This document shows, in pieces, positions 1 through 10,652 of a DNA stretch of 29,077 nucleotides (its first letter is position 1; the number at the start of each line of letters is the position of its first letter). The notes under the pieces were generated by a model. The model was not told where the DNA came from. It saw nothing but the letters and a program-made list of their open reading frames with translations, and searched no databases. Both the position numbers and the translations under genes were made by a program. This DNA comes from Dunaliella salina (Eukaryota; Chlorophyta; Chlorophyceae; Chlamydomonadales; Dunaliellaceae): NCBI GenBank assembly GCA_002284615.2, contig MU069765.1, positions 247,251 through 276,327 on the forward strand, read 5' to 3'.

Positions 1-63
1 CTAACGTGATTTAGCATCACATGCTCACTACAAGACCAGACTCGGCATGCTGACATGCATGCA

Positions 64-76
64 ACACACACACATA

Positions 77-140
<64 letters not shown>
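64..140. repeat. (CA)n microsatellite
   Basis: Nearly pure CA dinucleotide run with two T interruptions near its left end. It lies just beyond the last visible exon of the minus-strand candidate gene. The His-Thr open frame across it is an artefact of the repeat. Confidence 0.95.
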
Positions 141-142
<2 letters not shown>

Positions 143-239
143 TCCTTATCAGGCAGTTCCCCCGCGCAGGCTGCTAGGCGAAAATGGCTTCATTCGGAAC
201 AAGTGTGGGCACAGAGGCTGAGGCAGCAGCAGCTCTTAC

Positions 240-1032
240 CCGGGCAATGCTCGCTGCAAACCCTCCCAAAGCAGTTACGACGTTCAGCGCACGTGCGTAC
301 ACTTCCGGCCAATTGTTCTTGAGTTTTTGCGAGAGCCGCTCCGGATCATAATTGATACCTGCCATCACCCAGGAAAGAGGGAGGACGAGCATGTGCACCG
401 CGGCCTGCTTGTATCTGCCGCACTGGTTCAGGCACTGCAGCTGTGCCTATTCTAGGTATGGTGCTCCTAACATGCAACCACAGAGAGCCTGGTACCAAAG
501 CTGTCACAGCAAGCTGCGAGGACGCCTCAACTTAGAAACTCTGGTGCATCATGTTGTTAGAGCATCCCAGCCATGATGTTTATGTGTGCCTAAATCATCT
601 CTGGTATTCATTGTCCACGAGAAGTTGGAGTGGGAATTGTGGTATGCCGACATACAAGCAAGCATGTATTCTGTCCTGCCATCAGCTAAGAAACAAATGA
701 GCAAGCTGAAGTCCCAGGGGAACTCCTGCCATTAGAACCACTGATAAGGCAAGGTAATGTCTAGATGAATGAAGAGATGAGAAGAATGTTTTGCACTCAC
801 AGTTAGAACATGCTGCAGGTAGGAATAAAATCCAATGTGCACACCCGCTGCAAATCCTTCAAGTCATACATGCACCAAACTCATTTGAATTTGGGTCCAG
901 ACAGTCAGGATGTCCATGCAGGTTCACACCACCTGCTGACAAGGGCACTACATGAAGCACTAGCCACTCACCCATTTCCAAGAGAACATCCGGCATGTCT
1001 GGTGTGAGGGTGTTCAGCTCCATGGCTTCCAT
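240..1032 (-). CDS. Candidate partial minus-strand gene, three exons, possibly ABC1-kinase-like
   Basis: Three minus-strand exons are proposed: 1032-972, 847-801 and 434-240. Acceptors read TTGCAG, TTGCAG and CTGCAG; donors read GTGAGT, GTGAGT and GTAAGA. Phases fit: 61 nt leaves one base, 47 nt restores phase 0, and the 195-nt exon is fully open for 65 codons. The third exon encodes INYDPERLSQKL, then an Asn-Trp-Pro and a Leu-Gly-Gly-Phe stretch. This resembles the region just before the kinase core in plastid ABC1/ADCK proteins, where YDPE followed by RAL and a Gly-Phe pair is common. No kinase catalytic motif lies in the window, so the family call is weak. The first exon opens with ATG, but upstream exons carrying a transit peptide could lie in 1033-1700. 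The rest of the gene lies left of position 1. It would be divergent to the DUF3411 gene. Confidence 0.42.
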
Positions 1033-1707
1033 CTGCAAGCACAGGACGTTCCAGGATTCATGTCACTGGCTGGGCAACTCCATGAGAGTCCTCACTATCA
1101 CACTGCAACTGCCGCTATGATATGCTACTCAGTGACGTCTTGGAATCCAAGCCCACCCATGCTTGTTGTCCGGTTTCTGAGAAGAACCATGGGGAGTCAG
1201 CAATTTTATCTTTGGTCTGAACGCTTGTATCGCCCGGCCTCTGTGACTGAAGCGGACCAGGGAGCCTCCTGCCACTTATGCTGTGGTTCCTCCATGGGGC
1301 AGAGTGTGGAGAAGATGGCACCAAGGGGATGGCGTGGAGGGAGGGAGGGAATATTTGTGGCCTTGGGGTTAATTGCTTGCGTGTTGAGGAAGGGACAGCA
1401 GGACGCAAGCCCGAGCGCACGCTGCAACTCCTGAATGCCCGCATTCACAGCACAGTGTCAGTCTCCTGAGCCTCGAGTTCAATTGATTCGTATCCAAGGG
1501 ATAGGCTTGCTGGTAGATGCTCGCACCAAATTTGAGAAAATTTGAAATTCTTAAATGTTTATATCCTCTCTCGGAGGTGACAACGTGATAGGGAAGGGAG
1601 TATTTTTCGACAAGTTGGAAATACCACCGACGAAATTTTCATCCTCTGCCTTTCAATTGAAGTGTTCCATTGTGGACCTTCTAACCAATTTTCCTTCGCG
1701 TATATCA
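1033..1707. promoter_or_regulatory. Intergenic region between two divergent genes
   Basis: If both gene models are right, this segment separates a minus-strand gene ending its visible exons at 1032 from a plus-strand gene starting near 1708, so it should hold both promoters. I see no convincing TATA box. A minus-strand frame starting near 1444 is rich in Arg, Ser and Pro and could be a transit-peptide exon, but no donor supports it. Confidence 0.3.
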
Positions 1708-4700
1708 ATGATGATAGGACAGAAGCACAATCTAGGTGTCAGGTGCGCTGGCAGCAGAGTACAGCGCTTGGCAGTGCAGCCCAGTGTCATTCCCAGGGCG
1801 GCATGCAGGAGCAGCAGAGGCAGCAGGCTGCGTGTGGTGGGCAGTGCTGTGGCCTTTCCACCCAGCAATGAGGTATGATGAGGTGGAACTTAGGATGTGA
1901 AGAGAGGTACCTTGTTTTGTCTAAAGCACCTGCAGCGGAGGCTTTGGGTTGTGAGCTGTGTCAAGGCAGCACGTAGGTAGCATGCAGCCTGCTTCTTGAT
2001 GTCTCTCTTCCACACCAGCAAGGACATTTCCTGGCAGTGCTGTTTGTGCTCATCACTGTACACACACCTCCTACATGCACAGGACTTCATGGAGGGCAGC
2101 AACAGCAGCAGCAACAGCAGCAGCAACAACAACGGCCCCAGCAGCATGGGTCCCGTGACCATGGCCAAGGGAGGGATGGGAGGCAGCCTGGGTGGCAGCG
2201 CCACGCTCGAGCGCAGCAAGCTGTCCTTCGTGATGCCCACGCCTGTGCAGCAACAGCCCAAGCTGGACGACGGTGGCAGCGGGGGTGACATCGGCAAGAA
2301 CATCCACAACGGTGAGGAGAAGGGGTGGTGTCCTTCCTTCCTCTTCGAGTTGTGTGTCTGTGCACCGTCGAGAAGGGGTTCAAAAGAGCATCCAGCAGGG
2401 AGGGCGTGCAGAATTTTCTCAGCAGCTTCAGTTGTGCATACGTTTGCGATTTCGCAACGCTCGTGGGAACGGGGCAACAGGATGGCGTTCTCTCTTGCAC
2501 AATCCTCTTGACTTATGGTGTAGTAACTCACTCACCCCCTCCACACATCCTGCCTTGCACGTAGGCGGTGGTGGTGGTGACGACGGAGGTGATGATGACG
2601 ATTACTTCAACGAGGGCGATGATGATGGGGAGGGCGGGGATGGACAGGGTGCGGGACGTTGGGGCCTGCTCCGCGCGGCCATCCCGGAGCAGTACGACTC
2701 CTTCTCCATCGGCGCGGTGCTGGCGGAATGGATGCGTACCATTGCAGACCTACCTGCCATCCTGCGCCAGGCGGTGACCCTGGGCCTGTTCAGCTCCGCC
2801 CAGCTCGTGCGCTTTTTTGCAATGGATGTGCGCCCCAACGTGACCAGGACCGTGTCCAGGCGTTTGCCACCCAGCGTGAGTGGGCTGTGAGGTACAGGAG
2901 GCAGGCTGTAAAGACCACCTATGTTCAAGACAACAACAACAACTGCTGACTTCCATGATGTCCGCTCAACATGCAGCTGATGGGGTACTGCACTCACACT
3001 GCGGCGGTGCCAGACCCGAAGCATCAGTCAATGCGAACAGGCCAAGCATATAAAGATATGTTGCTGCTGCATCCATGCAGGTTGGCTTTGCAGTGTCAAG
3101 CCAGTGCCTTTGCAGACAGGGAAAGTAGGACACATGCAAACTGGGAAGAAAGTTGACATGCATCTCTTTCCATGGCATATGCCTTGATGGTCATGCAAGG
3201 TAACGTACACATGTGTGACTGGGGGGAGCGCTGCAAGTGACGCTGAAATATTGGCAGTCTCTCACTGACTGAAGCTTTCCGTTCCAATCTAACTAGAATT
3301 GCAAGAGCCACAATGCCCATGACTGCACTTGAGCATGCCATGCTGCACGAGCAAATGTGAATGCTTTACAGGTGTGCCTTGCTTTGTGCACTGCAGCATG
3401 CTCGGCTTGCATATGAGTAACATTGCTAATGCCTTCTGCATGCATGGCTGTGTGCATTACCGGCCTGCATGCAATGCTGCGTATTGCTGCATGCTTGGCT
3501 TTGCCTGTTTTTCATGCACGGCCTTGCACAGTGCTGCACGCATTACTGCATGCATCGCTGCATGCATGGCTGTGTGCATGCTGTGTGGATTACTGCATGC
3601 ATGGCTGCGCATTGCTGCAGGAGGACTGCATGCATTGCTGTGCACATTGATGCATGCTATGTTTGTACATCATGCACAAAGGTTGCAGCATACATCCTGC
3701 ATAGTGTTTCATGCATGCATTCTATTATGCTCTGCAAGTGTTCCCCCCTCACTCTGAGGTGAGCCACTCTCCCCTTGAACTGGACGAGGTCTCATGCACC
3801 AGAGAGACACAATTTCTCGACGAACTTCTCTGCAGCTATGCATGCCTTGCTCCCTGGTTGCACACTTGCACCCCTACCATAATCAACAGCAGCCTGTGCT
3901 CCCGATGCCCTTTTTCATACAACAGGGCGGGGTTGCAGGTCATGCTCCACATCGCATGAGCAAACCTCTGAGCGTGCACCTCAAGTCGTGATTTGTGCTA
4001 CTTCATTGAATGCTAGGAAGCCAGCATCACTTCGTATGGGTTTGTACAATTTTTAACGACACGCGTCTGAGTGGCTGAGCGATGAGGGCACTGTCGGTTG
4101 AGTTTAGCTGCAGTTGGCTACCCTAATTCTAGTGGCATTTTTGATGGCATCAGCCGCTACACCGCTCGGCCAAACACCCCCGTATGTTTTGACAAAACTT
4201 TTCCTTGGCCTGCTCGTCAACTTTGTGGGTGGGGAGATGCGCTGCACGGGCTGTGCTGGCCATCTTCTGCTCAGCTTCTTTGAGGAATGGTTTCCAGAGC
4301 ACTTTGCACACGGCCCCATCTGCTCCCCAACAGCATATGTTTGCTTGGTCAAGTTTGCTTGGCCTGCACGTCAAGTGTCAGGGTGGGAAGTGCACTGCAC
4401 AGGCCATGCTAGCCACCTTCTGCTGAGCTACCAGACATGGGTGTTCCAGAACTCTTTGCACAGGGCTTCTCCCACTAAACTGACACTGCAGTGCTCATCC
4501 TGTCGTTTTGCTTTGGCTACATGCTGGGTTTCAAGGTAGGGGTGGCGCTGGGTGGCTCAGGGCAGCCAGGTGTGAACTTCACCGGATGGAGGCAGCCTAT
4601 GGGCTCACGCCCCATGAATGGGGTTTTGCCAAAAATCAACTCACTGCAATGTATATTTCTTTGCTGCGCTTACTGCTCAGGATGTGTCGTTTTGTAGTCA

Positions 4701-7700
4701 CAAAGGTCTGCAGTACTGTCCAAAAACAACAGACCCCTACAAACAATCGTTTCTTCCTGCCTGTTCAGGTGGCTCGTGATTTTGTGGGCCGCCTCATGGC
4801 AGACCCTGGCTTTGTGCAGAAGGCTGTGCTTGAATCCTCCATAGCAGCATGTGCAAGCTTATGGTATGAGTACCGAGCCCGTGGAGAGAGGTTTAAGCAG
4901 GAGCTGGACCTGGTCATGATCAACACCTTGGGCATGGCAGCTGCTACATGCGCCACTGTATGGATGGTCGCCCCAACCCGTTCTTATGGATCCATCCAGA
5001 AATTCCCCTGGCAGCAGGTGTGTTTCATGGGCAAGCATGCCAGATAACCATGACTACGATGCCAGTTTGATGCGTAGCACCATTTTTGTCCGCTTTGCAA
5101 TGCATCCAGACACATGTACACAAAACGTTAAGTACTTTTTCCTTTCCTCAGTCCTTCTTGCACACATGACTCTGAATGTCACGCAAGCAACAAGAATCGA
5201 GGGAGTGCATGCTGGTGGTGGATTGCGAATGCAAGACTATCAAACACTGCACTGACGCGTGATACTGTAGAGAATTGTGACCAGTATGCACCCTTATTTT
5301 TTTCGAATCGAATATTTCCATTGCGCACCCCCCATCACCCACACAAATTTTCCGAAAAACCCCATGTCTTTCGCACCTCAAAACCAATTTTTGTGCAGTA
5401 CGCAGGGCTTTAAAAGAGGTAAATATTGCGTAATGATCAGCATGCTGTAAGGTATGTTTTCATTAAATGCCCGTAGAGTTGGGGGGGGGGGAGGTTCATA
5501 CCCTCAGGTTCCCCGAAAGAATTGTAACGATTTAGCCTGCGCGGGTCAGGTCGAATCAAAAATTTTTAAGAGAGGCTTCGGTGAATTGACACAGCTAATT
5601 CGATTTCAGCCATACGCCCCACCAGGAAGATGGAGAAGGAGAGGAAGGGGCAGGAGCTCCATGCTCAAGGACTGTGAATGACTCCCTGCAAGCCCGATTG
5701 TTCCTTGCAACGAACAGTGACCACCTCTCGTGCGCGCGCGCGCGCACACACACACATGGAAGAAACTTTTCTGTAAGACCCTGGTGGGTGTCCAAAGAAG
5801 GCTGGCCAATAACTTGGCACTCAAACCTGGATTTTTTTTCTGGCACTCCAACCTGAAGGTCTTATAAGGGCGGGTCAGGTAGACCCGATAAGTGTTAAAA
5901 TGGCATTCGGGCAGTCCTTAAAACTCCTGGGAAATGTGGGTTGTTCCAGCTCCTTGCCTTGCATTGCAGCCATCATCTTTAGCCCATGTTTCTGCTGCCC
6001 CTCTCATGCCTGCAGACTCTAGATGGCCTGCCCAACTGCGTGTTTGATGCCTCGGGCCCCCTCAGGCAGTACAGCATGCAAGCTAGGGTGGGCGGCTTCT
6101 TTGCCAAGCTTGCAGAGCTGAGTGCTGTGGGTGCCGTCACAGGCGGAGCCACTTCCATCTTGTCCTCTGCTGGTGTGTGAAACATTTTATTTTGCGATGG
6201 GTAGAAAATTGGGTGAGGAAGTGTAGGAATTAGAGAAAGGGTAAGGCAGAGTGAAAATGCGCAATGCCCCCCCTTCCCCTGATGTTCAAGTCCACACTAG
6301 GATCCTGCAGCAGGTGAGAGACGATGTGCTTTGCCCCACTTCCTTCTGCGCCTGTTGGTTGCTGCAGTGCCAGGCCTCCGCTGTTCGACAATGGGGAGGA
6401 CTACCACTGCAGCAACCAACAGGTGCAGAAGGGAATGCCTTGAAAGCGTGCTGGGTGCAGAGCGTCGAACACGTTGTCTCCCCTTGCGGCCATTGACAGG
6501 GTTGGAATGTTAGGTAAGACAATGAAGGACTACCACTGCGGCAACCAACAGGTGCAGAAGGGAATGCCTTGAAAACGTGCTGGGTGCAGAGCGTCGTACA
6601 CGTTGTCTCCCCTTGTGGTCATCGACAGGGTTGGAATGTTGAGGTTGGCCTTGCGGGCAATGGGTCAGGGTTGGATACAAGCAGGCACCTGCCCTTCGCG
6701 GATCAAGTTCATGATTGGAGTCTCGTTTGGGGGGTTAGTGACTGAACACTTTCGTTGACAGGAAACCTGATGCATTGCTTATTCACTGAGAGCACCTATC
6801 CAGTACTCGTGGGTGGTGCCCTCTGATTTCGACCACCATGTGGACGGTCACCACGGTGCCCGCATGAACCCATGCACCATAATGCCTGCCTTTGAATTCA
6901 ACCCATGTGGACCATGACCATGATGCCTGCATGAGCCCATGCACCACCATGCCTTGTGCTCAAACGCACCATGCGCTTCCAACAGTTGGGGCACAGTTTG
7001 AGCTGCTACTGATAGTATGTGGGTTCAAACAGATGGTGCTGACTTCTGATGTGGGGCATGTGTGTGTGTGCTTGCAGCTGTGAACCTGCGCCAGCGAGCT
7101 GACCCAGAATGGCAGCCGAGTGTTGCTGTGCCCACCTTGGGATTAGCGTCTGGAGGCCTGGGAGCCTACTTCGCCACAAATGCCAACACCAGGTGAGAGA
7201 GGATGGTCACAATAGCTACGTATGCGTCCATTTGGTTTTTCCTGGGATGGCCAGGAGCGGTTGCAGGTGCATATTGATGACAATCTCGTGAGCTTCAGAG
7301 ATGTAGGGCTTTCAGTAACTGAAAGCTCATTCAGATTGACGCATGCCGATCCAGGCTTTGGTCCGCAAATCCCTGGATTGGCGTGTGTCGATCTGGATGA
7401 GATCTGAGCACTCAGAATCCGGAGCTCAGGAGCTGTAACTAGTGCATCTTTATCACTGCAGAGGAGTCTGATAAGGGGCGTGGTTGGTTCAAGCTGGGTT
7501 TGACCTTTTTTAACACCCTTTACCGAGCTTTTTGACTTCTGAGTTGTCCCACAGAAGTTCAATAACACTTGCAGGCGCCATACCTTCTTACCTTTTGTTT
7601 GACATTCTTCTGGTACTAGTTGGAGCAAACGGGAGTTCCTGTGTCTCACTGTCAGGGCTGTGCTTGCTAGGTTACATACAGCAGGTGTGGAGGCACAAGT

Positions 7701-9386
7701 GCAAACCATTTTTTTTAACTGACTGGAGAAGAAACCTTAACAGCATGGTGAAGCCGGAATGGCAAGTGTTGACTCGCAAGCTAGTTGTGGGTGCCTTTCT
7801 GAATATGCATGCATGAGCGCCTGCAATGTCGGTCGACAGAGCCCGAGAGCTCGGGTCTTAATTCACACATGAGGTAGTTTATTCAGGAACAGATGAGGAG
7901 TTTGAAGAGGACATCTTTTTCCTCTCATCGTCTGGGTTGGGGTGCTTGGGGGGGAGGGGGGGGGGGGGGGGGGGGGGGGCAGAGGGCTTAGCCCGTGATT
8001 TACATATGCCTTAGACACCAGGTCAAATTTTGGTTCCCTCTGGGAATGAACAACGTTAGGTGGCGTCGAGACATTTCCCTCTGGGACAGGTGCGGTTTGA
8101 AAACAAGCTCGCTGCCTGTGAGGACCAGATCTACAGGGAAACAGCATGCGTTTAACTTCGTTCAAAATGGAACAAGACCAATGCAGGGCATATGCTTTTT
8201 TGACGTGCATGTCCCGCAGGCAGTCCCTTCATCCAAGGGGCCTGCTAAGTGAGAAACTCGTGCTTCTCCGGGTGAGCACTTCAGGGTTGTAGCTGCAACC
8301 ACAGGAGCATGGCTGGGTGGCGTCCATTCTGTAGCACTGTGGACGTTTTGATGACATACGTATCCTTGACCATTCTTCTGCCAACACCTACAGGTACCAG
8401 CTCATAGGAGGCTTGGACCGGGTCCTGTTTGCGCACACCAACTACTTGTGGACTTACTTGCTGCTGAGTGGAGGAGCACGTTTCGCTAGCCAGTATGTGG
8501 GAGAGCAGACTCGACCAGCCTGGCAAGGCATGCCAGCACCAGCTAGCCTTGCTCCCGTACAGGTGTGTGGCTGCACTGACCCAATGAGGATGTAAGCCTG
8601 AAGCAAGATGGTTCTGCCTTCTTAATCCTTCTCTTTTGATCCTTTTCAGTCAGCTTGTTCTGCAGTGGTTCATGGCACGGTACACCACTGGTTTGCTAGG
8701 ATCCCTTGCAAGTTCATGCCATGAGGGACTCTGCAATCTTTCTTCCTCCTTCCGTCCTCCTCCTCCACAGCAGACAAGATTTAAATGGAAGAGCCTTGAT
8801 CGCTTCAGCGCACAACATCAAATTGCTGTGGGGGTGTCACCGAGCTGACTCCTTTCCCGCTGCTTGCTTGCAGATTCCACGTCCCGCTGGCCTGCGCTTG
8901 CCACGACGCATTAAGAAGAAGGTCAGCAAGAAGGTGCCCAAGTACCAGGCTGTGCAGCAGCAGCAGCAGCAGCAGCAGCCTGCGCTGCAAGCAGCTGCTG
9001 GCAACGACGGCAGCAATGCTGTGGCAGCGTCCATGGCCGCCACAGCCGCTGCGCCTGTGCCCACGCACACGCCACAGCTAGAGCTGACGCCACTGTCAGC
9101 AGAGACCAGCAGTAGTGGGCAGCAGGGGCAGCAATCTGAGGAGCTGCCTCAGGCGAGTGGTAGCAATGCAGCATCGGATGTGGCTTCCAGCAGCGGGCAG
9201 CCTGGCTTGGTGTCTGGGACTGAAGAGCTACATCAGCCACTCCTCCAACAGCAGGAGCAGCAGCAGGCGCTGCATGTTGTAGCGCCTGCGGCTGTGTCAG
9301 CAAGTGAGTCAGAAGACTCGTCCATGGTAGGGCAGCAAGCCGGCAATCACCAAAACACAGCAGGGCCTCAGTATGCTGGGCACTGA
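1708..9386 (+). CDS. RETICULATA-related (DUF3411) plastid protein, 8 exons
   Basis: Proposed exons: 1708-1872, 2083-2311, 2565-2875, 4769-5017, 6016-6172, 7078-7192, 8394-8562, 8874-9386. Every intron is GT-AG, the phases agree (0,1,0,0,1,2,0), and the sum is 1908 nt, giving 635 residues. Residues 1-55 are Arg/Ser/Val-rich, fitting a transit peptide; 56-131 are Ser/Asn/Gly-rich; about 132-165 are a Gly/Asp acidic tract. The DUF3411 core spans about 175-450 and includes LADLP-like IADLPAILRQAV, LMADPGFVQK, FKQELDLVMINTLGMAAATC, WMVAPTRSYGS, FFAKLAELSAVGAVTGG, VAVPTLGLASGGLGAY and NANTRYQLIGGLDRV. The hydrophobic stretches fit an envelope membrane protein. The C-terminal 466-635 is basic, then Gln/Ser/Ala-rich with an eight-Gln run. 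Plant relatives are chloroplast envelope proteins affecting leaf mesophyll and metabolism; the biochemical role is unknown. The start is the least certain part: an upstream first exon is possible. Two TGTAA signals follow the stop. Confidence 0.88.
2098..2137 (+). repeat. Coding AGC/AAC trinucleotide repeat
   Basis: An interrupted AGC/AAC run in exon 2 of the DUF3411 gene is read as Ser/Asn. A second CAG run near 8956-8980 in the last exon is read as Gln. Such trinucleotide-coded homopolymers are common in chlorophycean nuclear genes. The antisense poly-Leu and poly-Cys frames over them are shadows. Confidence 0.85.
3430..3720. repeat. Degenerate TGCATGCATGGC tandem tract in intron 3
   Basis: Repeated variants of CTGCATGCATGGCTGTGTGCAT with irregular spacing fill about 290 bases of the 1.9-kb intron 2876-4768. 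The core TGCATGCA is self-complementary. Cys/His/Met-rich open frames in several registers come from the repeat. The rest of the intron shows no exon with matching phases and splice sites. Confidence 0.75.
4201..4470. repeat. Degenerate tandem duplication, period about 154 bp, in intron 3
   Basis: The stretch from about 4201 (GGCCTGCTCGTCAA at 4207) is repeated from about 4354 (GGCCTGCACGTCAA at 4361). Shared landmarks follow in the same order: a GGTGGG block, a GCTGCAC/CACTGCAC block, CCATCTTCTGCT/CCACCTTCTGCT, a TTCCAGA block and CTTTGCACA. The copies are clearly diverged, so this is an old intronic duplication. Confidence 0.75.
5018..6015. other. Intron 4 of the DUF3411 gene with poly-G and alternating CG/CA run
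   Basis: This intron separates exons 4 and 5. It contains a short poly-G run at about 5480-5490 and a TG(CG)n(CA)n alternating purine-pyrimidine run at about 5731-5755, a type of sequence able to adopt Z-DNA. No reading frame inside shows a conserved domain. Confidence 0.7.
6387..6640. repeat. Near-identical tandem duplication, period about 130 bp, in intron 5
   Basis: Positions 6398-6511 and 6527-6640 are two 114-nt copies differing at only a few sites, beginning GGACTACCACTGC and ending GTTGGAATGTT. The upstream GACAATG context is also shared (6387 and 6518). The low divergence implies a recent duplication inside the intron 6173-7077. It carries no splice-compatible exon that I can support. 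Confidence 0.9.
7326..7401 (+). ncRNA. Intronic 30-bp hairpin, candidate small-RNA precursor
   Basis: Left arm 7326-7355 pairs with right arm 7372-7401 over 30 consecutive positions with no bulge: 25 Watson-Crick and 5 G.U pairs, with a 16-nt loop at 7356-7371. It lies in intron 6 (7193-8393) on the sense strand, so the spliced-out intron would carry it. Green algae do make microRNAs from long intronic hairpins. Nothing here shows that this one is processed; an old inverted repeat is the alternative. Confidence 0.5.
7949..7979. repeat. Poly-G tract in intron 6
   Basis: A run of about 30 bases, nearly all G with one A, followed by CAGAGGG. The exact length is unreliable in any assembly. On the opposite strand it yields a spurious poly-Pro frame. 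Confidence 0.9.
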
Positions 9387-10240
9387 GAGGGGTCACTGAT
9401 GAGAGGGGGTGGGGGAGTGAGAGAAATGTCCGGGTTCTGTTCTGACCAAGCCAGACTGCAGCTGTCCTGCTAATGGTCCTCTTTGTAAGTTATGTATGTA
9501 AGCTGCAGAGGTTGTTTTCATCTTCTTTATGCACTGTTGCAACTGGAATGTTGCTAGCCCGCACTCTCGCATGGAACTTGAACATGTAGTACATCAGGGA
9601 GTTATTTTTTCCAATTTTCATCATCCTGTTCGTCACCAAATAAGCTCCATGATTTTTTATGTTTTCATGATGTTTGCATGGTGACAAACTGTGTCTAGGT
9701 GCAAGGTGAACCGTCAACCATTTTTTGGGCTATGCTCGTTGGGTTTGTGCTCAGTGCACTCTTCAGATTTGTCTCGATTGGAAGGGAAGGGAATACATAC
9801 ATATGCATCAAGATGCTTTTGAACGCTCATCCATCATTAAGGGCGTGTCCGAATCAGGGAGGTACTGGAAAAAAAAAAAGAGAGGGAAGGTTTCCACAGC
9901 TGTGCCTGCCTCTGAGGGAAGTGTCCTGGCAGGACACGACTGGTTCCAGTGCATCATACACAGGCAAAGCTAATCATGTCTGGTTTGATTTTAAACGTCA
10001 TCACGCAGTCTGACTGGTGATGGAGGGGAGAGTCAGCTCTTTCAGTGAATGTCTCCTCGTCTATTTGAGGTTCCTGAGCCTTCTCTGCTTCTCGGTGTTG
10101 ACTTGAGAGTCCAGGAAAGGCAAGGGTTGGATATCGTGCCTCCATGACCAGTTTGGAAATTGATTAATTCTGGAGCCAAAATTCGAAATTTCGTATTGAC
10201 GGCTGCCAGGCATTTGAATCCCATTGGAATTGAATATTAA
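9387..10240. other. 3' region of the DUF3411 gene and intergenic space
   Basis: TGTAA, the usual volvocalean polyadenylation signal, occurs at 9484-9488 and 9497-9501, about 100 nt after the stop. A short palindrome lies at 9921-9937 (GTGTCCTG, one base, CAGGACAC). I recognise no gene in the remainder; the open frames are short and unconserved in appearance. Confidence 0.6.
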
Positions 10241-10244
10241 ATAC

Positions 10245-10366
10245 TAGTGGTATACATATACCACTAACCACTAATGTATAAGAAAGAAAAAGAAATATAT
10301 ACCACTTATATATTAGTGGTTTGTTTATTTACTTACACCACTAATATATAAGAAAGAAAAAGAAAA
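10245..10366. repeat. AT-rich hairpin and 29-bp direct repeats at the end of element fragment E
   Basis: A perfect 10-bp inverted repeat (10245-10254 with 10257-10266, loop CA) is followed by two 29-nt direct repeats at 10267-10295 and 10337-10365 that differ at one base. A third, inverted piece TATTAGTGGT lies at 10311-10320. The purine-rich half (AGAAAGAAAAAGAAA) is the complement of the T-rich tail seen at the 3' ends of elements A and C. Confidence 0.7.
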
Positions 10367-10652
10367 AAACTGCGTAACGGCAGAGGCGGAGAAAGGTGAG
10401 CTTGTGGGTGGGTGGTGGGCCCGTAGATGTGCCTGCAGCATGCACTCTTTCTTCCTTGGCTAACCAGAAAATATTTGTAAATGGATTTTCACCAGGACCT
10501 GCACCAGGGATCTCGGTGTCAGCCACACAGTTCTGGGCTTGCTTTGCCTGATGCTTTGCAATTGCATCTGCACATTCATTTACAGCGATGCCAGCATGCG
10601 ACTTCACTTTGTAAATTCGAATTTTGGTATGGAAGTCTCTAAGAAGCCCCAA
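10341..10652 (-). pseudogene. Element E: minus-strand RNase H C-terminal fragment with T-rich tail
   Basis: The minus frame contains KVKSHAG, then NECADAIAKHQA, which match KIKSHVG and NECADAIAKHQA of the element A RNase H; the Asp after CA is the last catalytic acidic residue. Similarity to A continues through an ENPF/GNPF block and a PPxxKL block, then stops near 10380. There the sequence passes into a poly-T/CTTT tail like the 3' ends of A and C. The CCHC and restriction-like endonuclease that follow RNase H in A are missing. The fragment begins where element A begins on the other strand. It may be the 3' remnant of element B or an independent short copy. Confidence 0.65.

Noticed and set aside
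47..322. Open frame across the CA microsatellite with a long His-Thr run
   Set aside because: Produced by the repeat; no domain, and the minus-strand exon with splice sites explains the right part better.
1115..1448. Transit-peptide exon of the minus-strand candidate gene
   Set aside because: Composition is suitable, but no donor site links it in phase to the exon starting at 1032.
2087..2500. Antisense Cys- and Leu-rich frames over exon 2
   Set aside because: Mirror images of the AGC/AAC repeat in the sense exon.
3329..3762. Cys/His/Met-rich frames that look like metal-binding repeats
   Set aside because: They arise from TGCATGCATGGC repeats in three registers, within an intron whose flanking exons join in phase without them.
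9396..9434. CTGATGAG followed by GAAA, as in a hammerhead ribozyme core
   Set aside because: The intervening G-rich bases cannot form stem II and the flanks do not pair.
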